This document shows positions 25,734-33,821 of a stretch of 64,000 bases of DNA, one piece after another. Numbering within the stretch: position 1 is the stretch's first letter; every line of letters begins with the position of its first letter. The DNA comes from JBHEBG01 sp046557915. GTDB taxonomy: Bacteria; Bacteroidota; Bacteroidia; Flavobacteriales; Flavobacteriaceae. The translations under genes were made by a program, and so were the position numbers. The stretch spans positions 1,736,001 through 1,800,000 of the forward strand of contig NZ_JBHEBG010000001.1 in assembly GCF_046557915.1 (NCBI RefSeq). The letters run 5' to 3'. Below the pieces are notes generated by a model. That model was not told the DNA's origin, did not search any database, and was given only the letters and a program-made list of their open reading frames with translations.

Positions 25734-26627
25734 TTACTGGGTAAGCTCAGAAAATAAAATTTCTAAATTTTTGTTCTTTCGGGCCAGCTGTAGGGTTTTC
25801 AATTTGTTGTCATGGGCAAAGTCAAAAATTACGGGGCGCATATCTTTTTGAGTGTCGAAGGTAATCTCGTAAACAAATCCCCCCATATTTTTTACTGTTG
25901 TAACATGCGCTATTTGCTGTAGCAATACTTCTTCTACCCTGTAATCAAACTCTACCTCAATGATCTGGCTTTCTTCGTTGCGAAGATCCGAAAGGCCCTT
26001 ATCGGCTACTAAAACTCCCTTGTTGATTATCAATACACGGTCACATACAGCTTCTACTTCCTTCATGATATGTGTGGACAGCAATATGGTCTTTTCTTTT
26101 CCGATATTCCTTATCAACTTTCTAATTTCCAACAATTGATTAGGATCCAAACCCGTAGTGGGTTCATCCAAAATAAGTACTTCAGGATTGTGCAAAAGCG
26201 CTGCAGCTAATCCAACACGTTGTCTGTACCCCTTGGAAAGGGCACTTATTGGCTTATGGGCTTCGGGGGTTAGACCCGTTTGTTCAATTACCTCGTTAAT
26301 ACGGTTCTTATCTACTTTATATACATTGGCATTGAAGGTTAAATACTCCTTAACGTACATGTCCAAGTACAATGGATTGTGCTCTGGTAAATACCCAATA
26401 CTTTTTTGTACGTTTCTTTTTTCCGATAACACATTGAACGAATTTACAATGGCCTCACCTTCATCTGCCTTGCTATACGAAGTTAGTATCTTCATCATGG
26501 TGGATTTGCCTGCGCCATTGGGCCCCAAAAAACCTACAACTTCCCCTTTTTTTATGTCAAAGGAAACGTTGTCCAAAGCCTTTTGAGTACCGAAAACCTT
26601 AGTAATTTGTTTTACCGTTATGGACAT
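25734..26627 (-). CDS. gldA: Gliding motility ABC transporter ATP-binding protein GldA
   Basis: A 297-residue ABC ATPase. It has Walker A GPNGAGKST near 36, signature LSKGYRQRVGLA, Walker B VLILDEPTTGLDP and the H-loop STH. The length and the C-terminal extension after residue 215 match GldA, the ATPase of the GldAFG transporter linked to type IX secretion and gliding in Flavobacterium. The permease genes gldF and gldG are not in the window, as is usual. A strong promoter lies directly upstream. A general ABC-2 type exporter ATPase is the alternative. Confidence 0.87.
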   Translation of the reverse strand: MSITVKQITKVFGTQKALDNVSFDIKKGEVVGFLGPNGAGKSTMMKILTSYSKADEGEAIVNSFNVLSEKRNVQKSIGYLPEHNPLYLDMYVKEYLTFNANVYKVDKNRINEVIEQTGLTPEAHKPISALSKGYRQRVGLAAALLHNPEVLILDEPTTGLDPNQLLEIRKLIRNIGKEKTILLSTHIMKEVEAVCDRVLIINKGVLVADKGLSDLRNEESQIIEVEFDYRVEEVLLQQIAHVTTVKNMGGFVYEITFDTQKDMRPVIFDFAHDNKLKTLQLARKNKNLEILFSELTQ

Positions 26628-26643
26628 TGAATCAGATTTTTAT

Positions 26644-26673
26644 CAAAAATAAACAAATAAGAAGTCATTGCAA
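26644..26673 (-). promoter_or_regulatory. Promoter of gldA
   Basis: On the minus strand, TTG (26673-26671), 19 bases, then TATTTTTG (26651-26644): both elements match the Bacteroidota consensus exactly. The start would be near 26640, 13 bases before the ATG. Confidence 0.75.
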
Positions 26674-26769
26674 TCAATATATTATTCTTAGCAGAACTAC
26701 ATTTTCAAAAATAAATCCTCAAAGATTCGGTGATAATTCAAAAAATCCAAAAAAATAAACGGAGAAAAT

Positions 26770-26798
26770 TTGATTTTTAAATTTAATAATTACCTTAG
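26770..26798 (+). promoter_or_regulatory. Promoter of the Phe/Tyr operon leader
   Basis: TTG (26770-26772) and TACCTTAG (26791-26798, 7 of 8 to TAnnTTTG) are 18 bases apart. Transcription would begin near 26802, 15 bases before the leader peptide ATG. Confidence 0.5.
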
Positions 26799-26816
26799 CC
26801 AAAGTTTTAAAAGAAA

Positions 26817-26888
26817 ATGACAAAGCAATATTTCTGGAACGGTTTTTATTTTTACTTCTTTTTTAAGAGAGGTACGGAACTGTTCTAG
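26817..26888 (+). CDS. Phe/Tyr leader peptide (23 aa) of the pheA-tyrA operon
   Basis: ATG 26817 to TAG 26886-26888 encodes 23 residues. Eleven are aromatic: seven Phe, three Tyr and one Trp. Codons 10-16 (26844-26864) read F-Y-F-Y-F-F-F without a break. The ORF ends 26 bases before a rho-independent terminator and is followed by pheA, an aminotransferase and tyrA. This is the classic layout of a leader peptide whose translation measures charged tRNA-Phe and tRNA-Tyr. The codon content matches the products of the operon exactly. Translation itself is inferred. Confidence 0.85.
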   Translation: MTKQYFWNGFYFYFFFKRGTELF

Positions 26889-26944
26889 CATATTTTAAAA
26901 ATATATATAGAGTGAAGTTCCGTGAAAACCGGAACTTTTTTTTT
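26874..26944 (+). terminator. Attenuator: terminator with competing antiterminator, Phe/Tyr operon
   Basis: The terminator stem AAGTTCCG (26915-26922)/CGGAACTT (26930-26937) has a 7-base loop and a run of nine Ts (26936-26944). The antiterminator arm ACGGAACT (26874-26881), inside the last codons of the leader ORF, is perfectly complementary to AGTTCCGT (26916-26923). The two folds exclude each other. A ribosome stalled at the Phe/Tyr codons leaves 26874-26881 free and gives readthrough; a ribosome reaching the stop at 26888 covers it and allows termination. The mechanism is inferred from the geometry. Confidence 0.88.
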
Positions 26945-26993
26945 GGATAAAATTCTAAAAATAAAGAATAGGAAACAGGAGCTGTATTACAAC

Positions 26994-27821
26994 ATGGGTT
27001 TAAAAATAGCTATACAAGGAATTCGGGGATCTAACCACCATCAGGTGGTGAAAGAGTATTTCGGGGATACCGTTGAGTTAGCCGAGTGTTTGTCTTTTGA
27101 CACCTTGGTAGATAAACTTTTGGATAAATCCGTGGATAAAGGTGTTATGGCCATTGAGAATTCCATTGCAGGCTCCATCATTCCAAATTATGCACTGGTT
27201 TACCACAATAATCTACATATTATTGGGGAGCATTATCTCAATATTCACCATAACCTAATGGCTTTAAAGGGGCAGACCATTGCCGACATTGAAGAAGTGC
27301 GGTCTCACCCTATGGCGCTCTTGCAGTGCAAAGTCTTTTTAAAAAAACATCCACATATAAAGTTGGTGGAAGATGTGGATACCGCGGAGACCGCAAAGAG
27401 GATCCATGAACTTAAATTGAAGGGAGTTGCCGCTATAGCACCTGCCGTAGCGGCAGCGCTTTACGGGTTAGATGTTATTGCCCCGGAAATTCAGACCATA
27501 AAGAACAATGCCACAAGATTTATCATTGTAAAGACACAAAATAAGGTGTTACCGTTATCGGAAATCAACAAGGCTTCCTTGCGTTTCGTTACGGATCATA
27601 AAAGGGGCAGTCTGGCCACCGTGTTGAACGTAATGAGCGATTGCAATTTAAATCTTACCAAAATACAGTCGCTCCCTATCATTGAGACTCCTTGGAAATA
27701 TGCCTTTTTTGTAGATGTAACCTTTGACCAGTACGATTATTTTGAAAAAGCAAAATCCTTATTGCAAATAATGTCAGAAGATTTTAAGGTGTTGGGGGAA
27801 TATAAAAATGCAAGACTATGA
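26994..27821 (+). CDS. pheA: Prephenate dehydratase with ACT domain
   Basis: A 275-residue enzyme converting prephenate to phenylpyruvate. The frame is open back to a GTG at 26922, but that lies inside the terminator hairpin; ATG 26994 (MGLKIAIQGIRGS) matches the family start. The PDT domain ends with the catalytic-site NNATRFIIV motif (about 178-186), followed by a C-terminal ACT domain (about 200-275, KRGSLATVLNVMSDC) expected to bind phenylalanine for feedback inhibition. No chorismate mutase domain is present; that activity is fused to the DAHP synthase of the same operon. It is first in the operon and overlaps the aminotransferase by four bases. Confidence 0.93.
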   Translation: MGLKIAIQGIRGSNHHQVVKEYFGDTVELAECLSFDTLVDKLLDKSVDKGVMAIENSIAGSIIPNYALVYHNNLHIIGEHYLNIHHNLMALKGQTIADIEEVRSHPMALLQCKVFLKKHPHIKLVEDVDTAETAKRIHELKLKGVAAIAPAVAAALYGLDVIAPEIQTIKNNATRFIIVKTQNKVLPLSEINKASLRFVTDHKRGSLATVLNVMSDCNLNLTKIQSLPIIETPWKYAFFVDVTFDQYDYFEKAKSLLQIMSEDFKVLGEYKNARL

Positions 27822-28963
27822 TAATCACCGCAGATAGGTTAAATACCGTACAAGAATACTATTTCTCCAAAAAATTGAGGGAAGTAAGGTCTTTAGTGGA
27901 TGCAGGCAAGCCTATCATTAATATGGGTATCGGTAGTCCGGATCTGGTGCCTTCACCAAATGTAATAAAGGCAATAAAAGAGGCGGTGACGGACAATGGT
28001 GCTCATCAATATCAGAGTTACCAAGGATTGCCGGAGCTTCGCAAGGCCATATCCGAGTTTTATAATAAACAGTTTGATGTGGTATTGTCCCCAGATAGCG
28101 AAATACTTCCATTAATGGGCTCTAAGGAAGGCATTATGCACATCAGTATGGCTTTTTTAAATGCGGGTGACGAGGTATTGATACCAAATCCGGGTTACCC
28201 CACTTATACATCGGTTACTAATTTGGTCGGTGCGGTACCTAAGCTATACGACCTTCGTCATGAGAATTCATGGTTTCCCGATCTCACTGCGTTACAGACA
28301 CAAGACTTGTCCAAAGTAAAACTAATGTGGATAAGTTATCCACATATGCCTACCGGTGCTACCGCAAATAAGGGCCAGCTAACGAAGCTTATACAATTTG
28401 CAAAGGCCAACGATATCTTATTGGTAAACGATAACCCCTATAGCTTTGTGTTATGCAACAATCCACTGAGTATTTTGGAATTAGCAGGTGCTAAAGAAGT
28501 AGCCTTGGAACTTAATTCTTTAAGCAAAACATTTAACATGGCAGGTTGGCGCGTAGGTATGGCTTTAGGTAGCGCAGCACATATAAATGCCATACTGAAG
28601 GTAAAAAGCAATATGGATTCTGGAATGTTCTACGGTATACAAAAAGGAGCTGTGGCCGCATTGCAGAGTAGTAACACCTGGTATAAGGAATTGAATGAGG
28701 TGTACCAATCTAGAAGAGAACTGATGTTCCGTTTGGCCGACACCTTGGATTGTACGTATGACAAAAATGCGGCCGGGATGTTTGTTTGGGCCAAATTACC
28801 ATCAGGAGCTCCTTCTTCAGAAGAGTTTATAGACGATGTACTGTCCCAAAAGGATATTTTTATAGCTCCGGGCACCATATTTGGAGACAATGGAGAGGGA
28901 TATATTAGGTTTTCGCTATGCGTCACCGAGGATAAGATTAAAGAGGCAATAAATAGGTTTTAA
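27818..28963 (+). CDS. Class I/II PLP aminotransferase, probably aromatic
   Basis: A 381-residue fold-type I aminotransferase. SLSKTFNMAGWRVG contains the PLP lysine; NPGYPTY and YPHMPTGA are family segments. It overlaps pheA by four bases (ATGA) and lies before tyrA, so it most likely transaminates phenylpyruvate and 4-hydroxyphenylpyruvate to Phe and Tyr. Sequence alone does not exclude a broader substrate range such as LL-diaminopimelate or aspartate-type aminotransferases. The operon position is the main evidence. Confidence 0.85.
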   Translation: MIITADRLNTVQEYYFSKKLREVRSLVDAGKPIINMGIGSPDLVPSPNVIKAIKEAVTDNGAHQYQSYQGLPELRKAISEFYNKQFDVVLSPDSEILPLMGSKEGIMHISMAFLNAGDEVLIPNPGYPTYTSVTNLVGAVPKLYDLRHENSWFPDLTALQTQDLSKVKLMWISYPHMPTGATANKGQLTKLIQFAKANDILLVNDNPYSFVLCNNPLSILELAGAKEVALELNSLSKTFNMAGWRVGMALGSAAHINAILKVKSNMDSGMFYGIQKGAVAALQSSNTWYKELNEVYQSRRELMFRLADTLDCTYDKNAAGMFVWAKLPSGAPSSEEFIDDVLSQKDIFIAPGTIFGDNGEGYIRFSLCVTEDKIKEAINRF

Positions 28964-28977
28964 AGGATTAAACGGCA

Positions 28978-29838
28978 ATGAATGTATTTGTAATCGGTAT
29001 CGGACTTATTGGAGGCTCAATGGCCAAGGATATAAAGCAGTTAGATTCAAATGTCCGGATATATGGTATTGATGCCAATGAAGCTCACTTGGATGAGGCA
29101 CTGGCGTTAGGGCTAATAGATCAAAAATCTACCTATGAGGAACTCTCCACGGCGGATATGGTCATTGTTAGCATACCGGTAGACGTACTTGTAAAAGAGC
29201 TGCCCAAAATACTGGACAGAGTTCATGATGATGCTCTTGTTTTGGATGCAGGTTCCACAAAGTCGCTGATTTGCAAAGTAGTTGCCAATCACGGAAAAAG
29301 AAGAAATTTTTTAGCTTGTCATCCTATTGCAGGTACAGAATTTTCGGGACCTTCCGCAGCCATACCAGGTTTGTTCGATGGCAAGACCAACATCATCTGT
29401 GAAATAGAAAAGACCGCCTTTAAATTACAGGAAAAAGCGTTAGAACTGTTTCGCCAATTGGGAATGAGGATAAGTTATATGAATCCGGAGGCGCATGATA
29501 AGCACATTGCCTACGTTTCTCATTTATCACATATAAGTTCTTTTATGTTGGGAAAAACGGTAATTGAAAAAGAAAAGAACGAACGCGATATTTTTGACAT
29601 GGCGGGAAGTGGTTTTGAGAGTACCGTACGGTTGGCAAAAAGCTCTCCGGCCATGTGGACACCCATTTTTGAACAGAACAAACAAAATGTTGTAGAAACC
29701 CTAGAGGAGTATATTCGAAATCTGGAGGTTTTTAAACAAATGCTTTTGGAGGACAACTTTGAAGGCGTTTACAAAGAAATGAGCAACACCAATAAAATAA
29801 AAGAAATATTAAAAGGAATACCGCTTAATAAACACTAA
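28978..29838 (+). CDS. tyrA: Prephenate dehydrogenase
   Basis: A 286-residue NAD(P)-dependent enzyme converting prephenate to 4-hydroxyphenylpyruvate for tyrosine. It has the Rossmann motif GIGLIGGSMA at residues 7-16, HPIAGTEFSGP with the catalytic-region His, and a helical C-terminal domain with HIAYVSHLSHI. It has no fused chorismate mutase or ACT domain. It is the third structural gene of the attenuated operon, 14 bases behind the aminotransferase. Confidence 0.92.
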   Translation: MNVFVIGIGLIGGSMAKDIKQLDSNVRIYGIDANEAHLDEALALGLIDQKSTYEELSTADMVIVSIPVDVLVKELPKILDRVHDDALVLDAGSTKSLICKVVANHGKRRNFLACHPIAGTEFSGPSAAIPGLFDGKTNIICEIEKTAFKLQEKALELFRQLGMRISYMNPEAHDKHIAYVSHLSHISSFMLGKTVIEKEKNERDIFDMAGSGFESTVRLAKSSPAMWTPIFEQNKQNVVETLEEYIRNLEVFKQMLLEDNFEGVYKEMSNTNKIKEILKGIPLNKH

Positions 29839-29869
29839 GAACAAATTAATAATTACAAAAATTAAAAGA

Positions 29870-30952
29870 GTGAAAAATTCAAAACAAATGAGGGGTTGGT
29901 TAGATGATTTAGGGTTAGACCATCCCTTGGTAATTGCAGGGCCATGCAGTGCGGAAACGGAAGAGCAGGTACTAAAGATAGCACACGAACTTAAGGATAC
30001 CGATGTTAACTACTACCGAGCTGGTATTTGGAAACCCAGAACCAGACCAGGAAATTTTGAAGGTGTTGGTGCTTTGGGGCTAAAGTGGTTGCAAAAAGTA
30101 AAAGAAGAGACCGGATTAAAAACCGCGACAGAAGTAGCCAATAGGGCCCATGTAGACTTGGCATTGGAGCACGACATAGATTTACTTTGGATAGGCGCAC
30201 GTTCTACAGTAAGCCCTTTTATTGTGCAGGAAATTGCCGATGCCCTTGAGGGAACGGACAAGATTGTGCTGGTAAAAAACCCGGTTAACCCGGATTTACC
30301 CTTATGGTTGGGCGCCATTGAAAGACTACATACGGCAAATATCAAAAAACTGGGAGTAATACACAGGGGATTTTCTACCTATGAAAAGAGTAAATACCGA
30401 AACATTCCAGAGTGGCAATTGGCCATTGAACTGCAGACCAAATTTCCCGATTTACCTCTTATTAACGACCCTTCCCATATTACAGGTAAAAGAGATATGA
30501 TCTTTGATGTTTCGCAAACGGCATTGGACCTAAATTTTGATGGACTGATGATAGAAACGCACTATGACCCGGATAATGCTTGGAGCGATGCCGCACAACA
30601 AGTTACCCCCCAACGCCTAGTACAGATTATGGAAGATCTTAAAATTAGAAAAGAAACCGATGAGGAAGCCGAATATAATAGCAAACTAAGTAATCTTAGG
30701 GCACAAATAGACATTATAGATAACCAGTTGATAGAGACTATGGGGAAAAGAATGAAAGTTTCCGATGGTATAGGGCATCTAAAGAAACAAAAGAACGTAG
30801 CAGTGCTGCAGACCAATAGATGGAACGCTATTTTAGGAAAAATGATCTTGGAAGGAGAATCTAGGGGGTTAAGCGAAGAATTTGTTTTACGCATGTTCAA
30901 GGCCATTCACCAGGAATCTATAAACCATCAAGAGAAAATACTAAAAGGATAG
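29870..30952 (+). CDS. DAHP synthase - chorismate mutase fusion
   Basis: A 360-residue bifunctional enzyme. Residues 1-260 are a type I-beta DAHP synthase (VIAGPCSAET, GARSTVSPF, NDPSHITGKRD), making the first shikimate-pathway intermediate from PEP and erythrose 4-phosphate. Residues about 270-360 are an AroQ-type chorismate mutase (RAQIDIIDNQLIETMGKRM, then the helical tail). In related C-terminal fusions the mutase domain also mediates feedback by prephenate. The fusion supplies the mutase activity missing from pheA and tyrA here. The start is GTG 29870; ATG 29888 would shorten it by six residues. It is last in the operon, before a strong terminator. Confidence 0.9.
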   Translation: MKNSKQMRGWLDDLGLDHPLVIAGPCSAETEEQVLKIAHELKDTDVNYYRAGIWKPRTRPGNFEGVGALGLKWLQKVKEETGLKTATEVANRAHVDLALEHDIDLLWIGARSTVSPFIVQEIADALEGTDKIVLVKNPVNPDLPLWLGAIERLHTANIKKLGVIHRGFSTYEKSKYRNIPEWQLAIELQTKFPDLPLINDPSHITGKRDMIFDVSQTALDLNFDGLMIETHYDPDNAWSDAAQQVTPQRLVQIMEDLKIRKETDEEAEYNSKLSNLRAQIDIIDNQLIETMGKRMKVSDGIGHLKKQKNVAVLQTNRWNAILGKMILEGESRGLSEEFVLRMFKAIHQESINHQEKILKG

Positions 30953-30958
30953 CTTAAT

Positions 30959-30984
30959 AAAACCCCGGTATACACTGGGGTTTT
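30959..30984 (+). terminator. Terminator of the Phe/Tyr operon
   Basis: AAAACCCC (30959-30966) pairs with GGGGTTTT (30977-30984), extended inward by G-U, G-C and T-A pairs around ATAC, and followed by ATTTTATTTT. It lies six bases after the DAHP synthase stop. Confidence 0.85.
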
Positions 30985-31051
30985 ATTTTATTTTCAACTG
31001 TAACAAAATACCTTTTGTGTTATCTTTAATTAAAACAAAAGCACAACGAAA

Positions 31052-31726
31052 ATGAAAAGACTAGCTACTCTTTGTATACTACTGCTGGCCACAAATGTAT
31101 TCTCCCAACGAATTATTGATAAAAGTGTTGGCGATTTTAATGAAATTAAGGTCTTTGATCTTATTGAAGTTAATCTGATCAAATCCGATGAAAACAAAAT
31201 TTTGATCAAAGGACGTAATGTGGATGATATTAAGTGGGAAAACAAAAATGGCACCTTAAAACTAAGGATGCAACTCGATAAAAAATTTACCGGAGAGCAT
31301 ACTTTAGTAGAAGTCCACTATATAGATATAGACATTATTGACGGAAATGAAGGCGCCAAAATCGTTTGCAATGAAACGGTAGAAAAAGATCGCATTCAGT
31401 TACGCGCTCAGGAAGGAGCCCGTATTAAGATAGGAATGAACGTGGCACATGCCGAGATTAGAGCCGTTAGTGGTGGAATAGTAGAGGCATCGGGTTTGGC
31501 CAAAGACCAAATAATTGTGCTTAACACTGGAGGTATTTTTGAAGGTAAGGAGCTAAAGACCCAAGTTTCGAGTATTAAAATATCAGCCGGCGGAGAGGCC
31601 GAACTGCATGCTTCGGATAAAGTAGATATTAACGTTACTGCGGGCGGTGACGTCTATGTCTATGGCAACCCCGGAGAGGTAAACAAAAAAACATTTGCAG
31701 GCGGAAGAATTTATATGGAAGATTAG
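31052..31726 (+). CDS. DUF2807 (head GIN domain) secreted protein
   Basis: A 224-residue protein with a Sec signal peptide (MKRLATLCILLLATNVFSQ) and a DUF2807 domain of repeated short beta strands rich in Gly and Ala (AVSGGIVEASGLAKDQ, SAGGEAELHASDKVDINVTAGGDVYVYG), probably a beta-helix-like fold. It is periplasmic or surface-exposed by prediction. It differs from the lipoprotein paralogue at 21136 in having no lipobox. The function is unknown. It stands alone between two terminators. Confidence 0.78.
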   Translation: MKRLATLCILLLATNVFSQRIIDKSVGDFNEIKVFDLIEVNLIKSDENKILIKGRNVDDIKWENKNGTLKLRMQLDKKFTGEHTLVEVHYIDIDIIDGNEGAKIVCNETVEKDRIQLRAQEGARIKIGMNVAHAEIRAVSGGIVEASGLAKDQIIVLNTGGIFEGKELKTQVSSIKISAGGEAELHASDKVDINVTAGGDVYVYGNPGEVNKKTFAGGRIYMED

Positions 31727-31740
31727 TTCATTAGGTACTT

Positions 31741-31781
31741 CCAAATAAAAAACCCGGCCATTGACCGGGTTTTTTATTTGG
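31741..31781. terminator. Bidirectional terminator, perfect 17-bp inverted repeat
   Basis: Arms 31741-31757 and 31765-31781 are perfectly complementary over 17 bp with a 7-base loop (CCATTGA). The CCCGG/CCGGG core is flanked by A and T tracts, so it terminates in both directions between the convergent genes at 31052 and 31799. Confidence 0.93.
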
Positions 31782-31798
31782 TCTAATTTACCTTAAAA

Positions 31799-32239
31799 CT
31801 ATTTCTTAAAGATATAGCGGGTGATAAAGATGCCTTTTCCATCTCCTTTACCGCCTTCACTTTCCACGGCACTTGTTACAAAGGCAAGTTCCCATCCTTC
31901 GGATACCATGGTATTAATTTTTGAAGTAATCAAAGCATCGTTTGCAGCTATGTTCTGAAAACGGATACCACCAATATTATAGAAGTTCAAAAGTTTTGTT
32001 TCTTCGAAGTTCTTAACTCGGATTTCACCCCTTTTGGATTTATTTCTTGTATTATCGTCTTCTGTCTGAATACTAGAGTACTCCTTATAATCCTTGTCTT
32101 CCAATGCGCTGATTATCCTAGACCTTCCAAGTCCGTTTGGTACAATAGATTCTACACTGGTAATTACCTTAAACTGTTGCGCGCTTACATCAACAGTGGT
32201 CATTACGGCAAGCAAAGCGATAAATAATACTTTTTTCAT
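31799..32239 (-). CDS. Small secreted protein with DUF4177-like C-terminus
   Basis: A 146-residue protein with a clear signal peptide (MKKVLFIALLAVMTTVDVSAQ). The C-terminal segment MVSEGWELAFVTSAVES...ITRYIFKK resembles DUF4177, whose members have a 'GWELV' strand followed by a phone-like YIFKR end. The middle part is charged and has no motif I recognise. A TATCTTTG (-7 type, minus strand) lies at 32287-32280. No function is known. It stands alone, convergent with the DUF2807 gene. Confidence 0.65.
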   Translation of the reverse strand: MKKVLFIALLAVMTTVDVSAQQFKVITSVESIVPNGLGRSRIISALEDKDYKEYSSIQTEDDNTRNKSKRGEIRVKNFEETKLLNFYNIGGIRFQNIAANDALITSKINTMVSEGWELAFVTSAVESEGGKGDGKGIFITRYIFKK

Positions 32240-32338
32240 GATTTAATGTTTTGTTGTTGTTAATAGACTATTCAACGAACAAAGATAGTGGTTAGTATAA
32301 AAGGATTGTTGTTTCTTTGCAAAGATATCGATACGTAA

Positions 32339-33289
32339 ATGCAAGGAACCGTTTATAAAAGTACAGGAAGCTGGTACACCGTTAAGGTGCCCAATGATGG
32401 CTTTTATGAATGTAGAATAAAGGGCAAATTTAGAATTAAAGGTATAAAGAGTACTAATCCTATTGCCGTTGGGGATAAGGTGAAGTTTAAGGTAGAAAGA
32501 GTTGGGGATGAGGAAGTGGGGGTAATTACCGATATACTGGATAGACAGAATTATATCATCAGAAAATCTGTCAACCTTTCAAAACAGACTCATATAATTG
32601 CCGCCAATCTAGATCAGGTATTCCTAATGATCACATTGAACAACCCTACCACTTTCACCAGTTTTATAGATCGATTTTTGGTTACTTCGGAGGCTTATGA
32701 AATACCCGCAATCTTGTTGTTTAACAAGATAGATACCTATAATGCCGAGGAACTTGTAGAAATAAAGTACCTGGCGGCGATATATCGGAAAATAGGCTAC
32801 CAATGTATTGGTATCTCAGCAAAAACTGGCAAGCATGTGGACAAGGTAAAACAGTTGATGGTAGGCAAAACCAGTATGTTCTCTGGTCATTCGGGTGTAG
32901 GTAAATCTACACTGATCAATTTTATCTATCCAAAACTCGATATAAAAACGGCTCAAATATCCCAGCAACATTTTCAAGGGCAGCACACGACTACTTTTGC
33001 CGAAATGCACGATCTAGACTTTGATGCAAGAATCATTGATACCCCTGGTATTAAGGGATTTGGTATTGTAGATATGGAAAAAGAGGAAATCGGGGATTAT
33101 TTCCCCGAATTTTTTAAACTAAAAAATGAATGTAAATTCAACAATTGCCTTCATTTAGATGAACCGCAATGTGCTGTTAAGGATGCCCTGGAAAAGGACG
33201 AAGTGGCCTGGAGCCGTTATAGAAGCTATGTGCAAATGGTAACTGGGGAAGAAGAGAATTATCGGGTAGATATTTATAATGAAAAATAA
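32339..33289 (+). CDS. rsgA: Ribosome small-subunit-dependent GTPase A
   Basis: A 316-residue circularly permuted GTPase that aids late 30S subunit maturation. It has an N-terminal OB fold (about 1-70), then the G motifs in permuted order: FNKID (G4), GISAKTG (G5), GHSGVGKST (G1) and DTPGIKGF (G3). The C-terminal zinc knuckle is present (CKFNNCLHLDEPQC). It is followed without a gap by dtd, so the two are translationally coupled. Confidence 0.94.
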   Translation: MQGTVYKSTGSWYTVKVPNDGFYECRIKGKFRIKGIKSTNPIAVGDKVKFKVERVGDEEVGVITDILDRQNYIIRKSVNLSKQTHIIAANLDQVFLMITLNNPTTFTSFIDRFLVTSEAYEIPAILLFNKIDTYNAEELVEIKYLAAIYRKIGYQCIGISAKTGKHVDKVKQLMVGKTSMFSGHSGVGKSTLINFIYPKLDIKTAQISQQHFQGQHTTTFAEMHDLDFDARIIDTPGIKGFGIVDMEKEEIGDYFPEFFKLKNECKFNNCLHLDEPQCAVKDALEKDEVAWSRYRSYVQMVTGEEENYRVDIYNEK

Positions 33290-33742
33290 ATGAAAGCGGT
33301 AGTTCAAAGAGTTTCCAAAGCAAGTGTCACCGTGGCGAGAAATAATGTTTCGAGCATTGAAATGGGACTGTTAATTCTTTTGGGCATTGAAGATGCGGAT
33401 AGCGACGAGGATTTGGAATGGTTGGTCAGAAAAATTGTAAACCTAAGAATCTTTAATGACGATGATGGAGTTATGAACAAATCACTTTTAGAGGTAGGGG
33501 GTGATGCCATTGTTGTTAGTCAATTTACACTTCACGCGAGCACAAAGAAAGGGAACCGCCCTTCCTATATAAAGGCCGCAAAACCAGGCGTTGCGGTTCC
33601 CATATACGAAAACTTTGTAAAAAACTTAGAGGTTAAACTTGGTAAAAAGGTAGGAACGGGAATTTTTGGGGCAGATATGAAAGTTGGCTTGGTTAACGAT
33701 GGGCCAGTTACCATTATCATAGATACAAAGAACAGAGAATAA
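33290..33742 (+). CDS. dtd: D-aminoacyl-tRNA deacylase
   Basis: A 150-residue homodimeric deacylase that removes D-amino acids (and glycine) wrongly attached to tRNAs. The family's cross-subunit motifs are seen as SQFTLHA (about 78-84) and NDGPVT (about 137-142). MKAVVQRVSKASVTV is the canonical N-terminus. The ATG directly follows the rsgA stop codon. Confidence 0.94.
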   Translation: MKAVVQRVSKASVTVARNNVSSIEMGLLILLGIEDADSDEDLEWLVRKIVNLRIFNDDDGVMNKSLLEVGGDAIVVSQFTLHASTKKGNRPSYIKAAKPGVAVPIYENFVKNLEVKLGKKVGTGIFGADMKVGLVNDGPVTIIIDTKNRE

Positions 33743-33749
33743 CGAATTT

Positions 33750-33789
33750 CATCGTTTTTTATACACTTAGGTGTAAGAAATTTACGATG
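33750..33789 (+). repeat. Nested stem-loop in the leader of the first DUF3857 gene
   Basis: CATCGT (33750-33755) pairs with ACGATG (33784-33789), enclosing TACAC/GTGTA (33762-33766/33771-33775). It may be a weak terminator after dtd or a 5' leader fold; no T-tract follows. Confidence 0.35.
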
Positions 33790-33821
33790 TTTGCTTTACA
33801 ATTCAATGACCTGACCAAATA

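Noticed and set aside
26922..26993. GTG start for pheA at 26922
   Set aside because: It lies inside the attenuator terminator and T-tract; ATG 26994 matches the family N-terminus.
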